From the NCBI GenBank assembly GCA_012512995.1, contig JAAZDA010000099.1:1-7151 (forward strand): a DNA stretch of 7,151 nt. Reading direction: 5' to 3'. A program made the translations under genes and the position numbers. The DNA is from Clostridiales bacterium (GTDB taxonomy: Bacteria > Bacillota > Clostridia > Lachnospirales > Lachnospiraceae). This document shows, piece by piece, positions 5,703 to 7,151 of the stretch. Each line of letters begins with the position of its first letter. Within the stretch, counting starts at the first letter, position 1. Below the pieces are notes generated by a model. That model saw only the letters and a list, made by a program, of their open reading frames with translations, was not told where the DNA came from and did not search any database.

Positions 5703-5714
5703 GGAGGAGAGATT

Positions 5715-7151
5715 ATGAAATATGAAATGACTACAGTGATCTGGGTACTGGTGGCCACTGCGCTTGTCTATTTTATGCAGGCGGGTTTTGCCCTGTGTGA
5801 GGCGGGTCTCACCAGAGCCAAGAATACCGGCAACATTCTCATGAAGAACATGATGGATTTCTGCATAGGGACTCCGTGCTTCTGGCTTGTCGGCTTCGGT
5901 ATTATGTTCGGGGGCCTCGGCCCTGTGATCGGTAAATTCGATCCGCTTATAAGAGGTGTGTATGACTCGACAAACAGTGTCGTGCCGCAGACGATGCCGC
6001 TCTGGTGTTATGTAATATTCCAGACAGTCTTCTGTGCAACAGCTGCGACAATTGTTTCAGGATCGATGGCAGAGCGCACTAATTTCAAAGCATATTGCGT
6101 ATATTCGGCCGTTATTTCCCTGTTCGTTTATCCTGTAAGCGGACACTGGATCTGGGGTGGCGGCTGGCTTGCATCACTCGGCTTCCATGATTTTGCCGGA
6201 AGCACCTGCGTCCACATGGTAGGCGGAGCTATAGCATGCCTCGGCGCTTCAATGCTTGGACCCCGTATCGGTAAATATGGCAAGGACGGCAAAGCCCGTG
6301 CAATTCCCGGACATAACCTTACAGCATGTGCACTCGGTGTTTTCATCCTCTGGTTCTGCTGGTTCGGTTTCAACGGCGGCTCAACTGTAGCAATGAATTC
6401 TGATGCGGCAGCTGATACGGCTTCACTTGTTTTTATGAACACTAACCTTGCGGCGGCGGTATCAACATGTGTGGCAATGATATTCACATGGTTCCGTTAT
6501 GGCAAACCTGATGTATCAATGACGCTCAACGCGGCTCTTGCAGGTCTTGTTGCCATCACAGCTCCCTGTGATTGTGTCAGCCCTGTCGGCGCTTTCTTCA
6601 TCGGTCTTGTCGCAGGCATACTTGTTGTCTTCAGTGTTGAGTTTTTCGACAATGTTGCAAAGATAGACGATCCTGTCGGTGCTGTTTCCGTACACATGAT
6701 GAACGGAATCTGGGGCACGATCGCTGTCGGCCTGTTCTCAACAGGAGCTGATGGCGTCGGCAAAGGACTGTTCTACGGTGGTGGTTTCCGTCAGCTCGGT
6801 GTCCAGTGCCTCGGCTTTGCAAGTGTCCTTGCATATACACTGACAGTAATGTTCATTTCGTTCAAGATCATTGACAAGACTATCGGTCTTCGTGTCCCTG
6901 CCCAGGTCGAGATCGATGGACTTGATTACCATGAGCACGGACTTGTTTCGGCTTATTCAGGTTTTGCAATTCAGGATGTCACTGACATGAATATCGATGC
7001 CAATGAGAACACAGATCTCGGCGAGGATGATTATGGCAAGGCTTCTGATGCTCAGAAGAATGCTGCGGTCAAGGTCGTCAGCAAGGAAACAACAGGTGTG
7101 GCAGGAACAGTGACTCCTGTGGGTGATCTGGTAATGCCTGTGAACTACGAC
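5715..7151 (+). CDS. amt: Ammonium transporter (Amt/Mep/Rh family) with C-terminal extension, partial at window edge
   Basis: Inner-membrane trimeric channel for ammonium uptake. The start follows AGGAGG (5702-5707) by 7 nt. The 479 codons seen contain the full 11-helix core (about residues 6-385). Twin pore histidines are His167 in CVHMVGG and His327 in SVHMMNG; Phe106 and Phe219 (GFNGGS) fit the gate, Asp159 and Ser223 the recruitment site. The first helix reads FMQAGFALCEAGLTRAKN, the plant AMT1/cyanobacterial-like subtype rather than the E. coli AmtB subtype. After the usual end at about EIDGLDYHEHGLVSAYSGF (residue 417) the frame continues for at least 62 residues, acidic at first, with no stop before the window ends. 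This may be a linker to a fused P-II (GlnB-like) regulatory domain, known in some Clostridia, but that domain is not in the window. Probably co-transcribed with asnB. Confidence 0.94.
   Translation, partial: MKYEMTTVIWVLVATALVYFMQAGFALCEAGLTRAKNTGNILMKNMMDFCIGTPCFWLVGFGIMFGGLGPVIGKFDPLIRGVYDSTNSVVPQTMPLWCYVIFQTVFCATAATIVSGSMAERTNFKAYCVYSAVISLFVYPVSGHWIWGGGWLASLGFHDFAGSTCVHMVGGAIACLGASMLGPRIGKYGKDGKARAIPGHNLTACALGVFILWFCWFGFNGGSTVAMNSDAAADTASLVFMNTNLAAAVSTCVAMIFTWFRYGKPDVSMTLNAALAGLVAITAPCDCVSPVGAFFIGLVAGILVVFSVEFFDNVAKIDDPVGAVSVHMMNGIWGTIAVGLFSTGADGVGKGLFYGGGFRQLGVQCLGFASVLAYTLTVMFISFKIIDKTIGLRVPAQVEIDGLDYHEHGLVSAYSGFAIQDVTDMNIDANENTDLGEDDYGKASDAQKNAAVKVVSKETTGVAGTVTPVGDLVMPVNYD

Noticed and set aside
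6128..6938. Minus-strand open frames opposite amt
   Set aside because: Shadows of the amt reading frame; low-complexity Pro/Thr/Ala composition with no recognisable domain.
1..7151. CRISPR array, insertion sequence, tRNA or rRNA
   Set aside because: No regularly spaced repeats, transposase, terminal inverted repeats or structured RNA gene sequences were seen anywhere.

Overview
The window looks like a Clostridia chromosome, most likely Lachnospiraceae-like. The signs are a GSI-alpha type glutamine synthetase, the DapL (LL-diaminopimelate aminotransferase) route to lysine and cell wall, near-consensus sigma-A promoters, strong AGGAGG ribosome binding sites, and an AsnB whose last residues read NDPSARVLSNYGASG, an ending I recall from Lachnospiraceae. 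The assignment is by family recognition only; no search was run.

Layout. Positions 1-837 (minus strand) hold the N-terminal 279 codons of glnA, running off the left edge. Positions 838-1154 hold the glnA leader and promoter: a consensus promoter, an intrinsic terminator that starts almost at the transcription start, and two further hairpins, one containing a candidate operator. Positions 1155-2606 (plus) are the body of CTP synthase pyrG, which joins the family at a residue equivalent to E. coli His57, so the P-loop and the start codon are missing. Positions 2686-3915 are an intact dapL. Positions 3916-4122 hold a second promoter followed at once by a strong intrinsic terminator. Positions 4123-5646 are asnB, intact to about codon 487 and then frameshifted; the true family C-terminus survives in another frame to 5668. 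Positions 5715-7151 are an ammonium transporter (amt) running off the right edge with a long cytosolic C-terminal extension.

How it fits together. Amt imports ammonium, GlnA turns it into glutamine, and AsnB and PyrG spend glutamine amide nitrogen; DapL takes its amino group from glutamate. The cluster therefore reads as a nitrogen-assimilation neighbourhood. The glnA and asnB control regions share two properties: a promoter followed immediately by a terminator (attenuator-like, or a source of short RNAs), and a 16-bp element, GTATCC(T/G)TGTATACAA, matching at 15 of 16 positions. This suggests a common nitrogen-responsive regulator that I cannot name.

The main oddity is that two of the glutamine amidotransferase genes, pyrG and asnB, are damaged, each by what looks like a clean deletion. 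That is either real gene decay or rearrangement, or an assembly problem.
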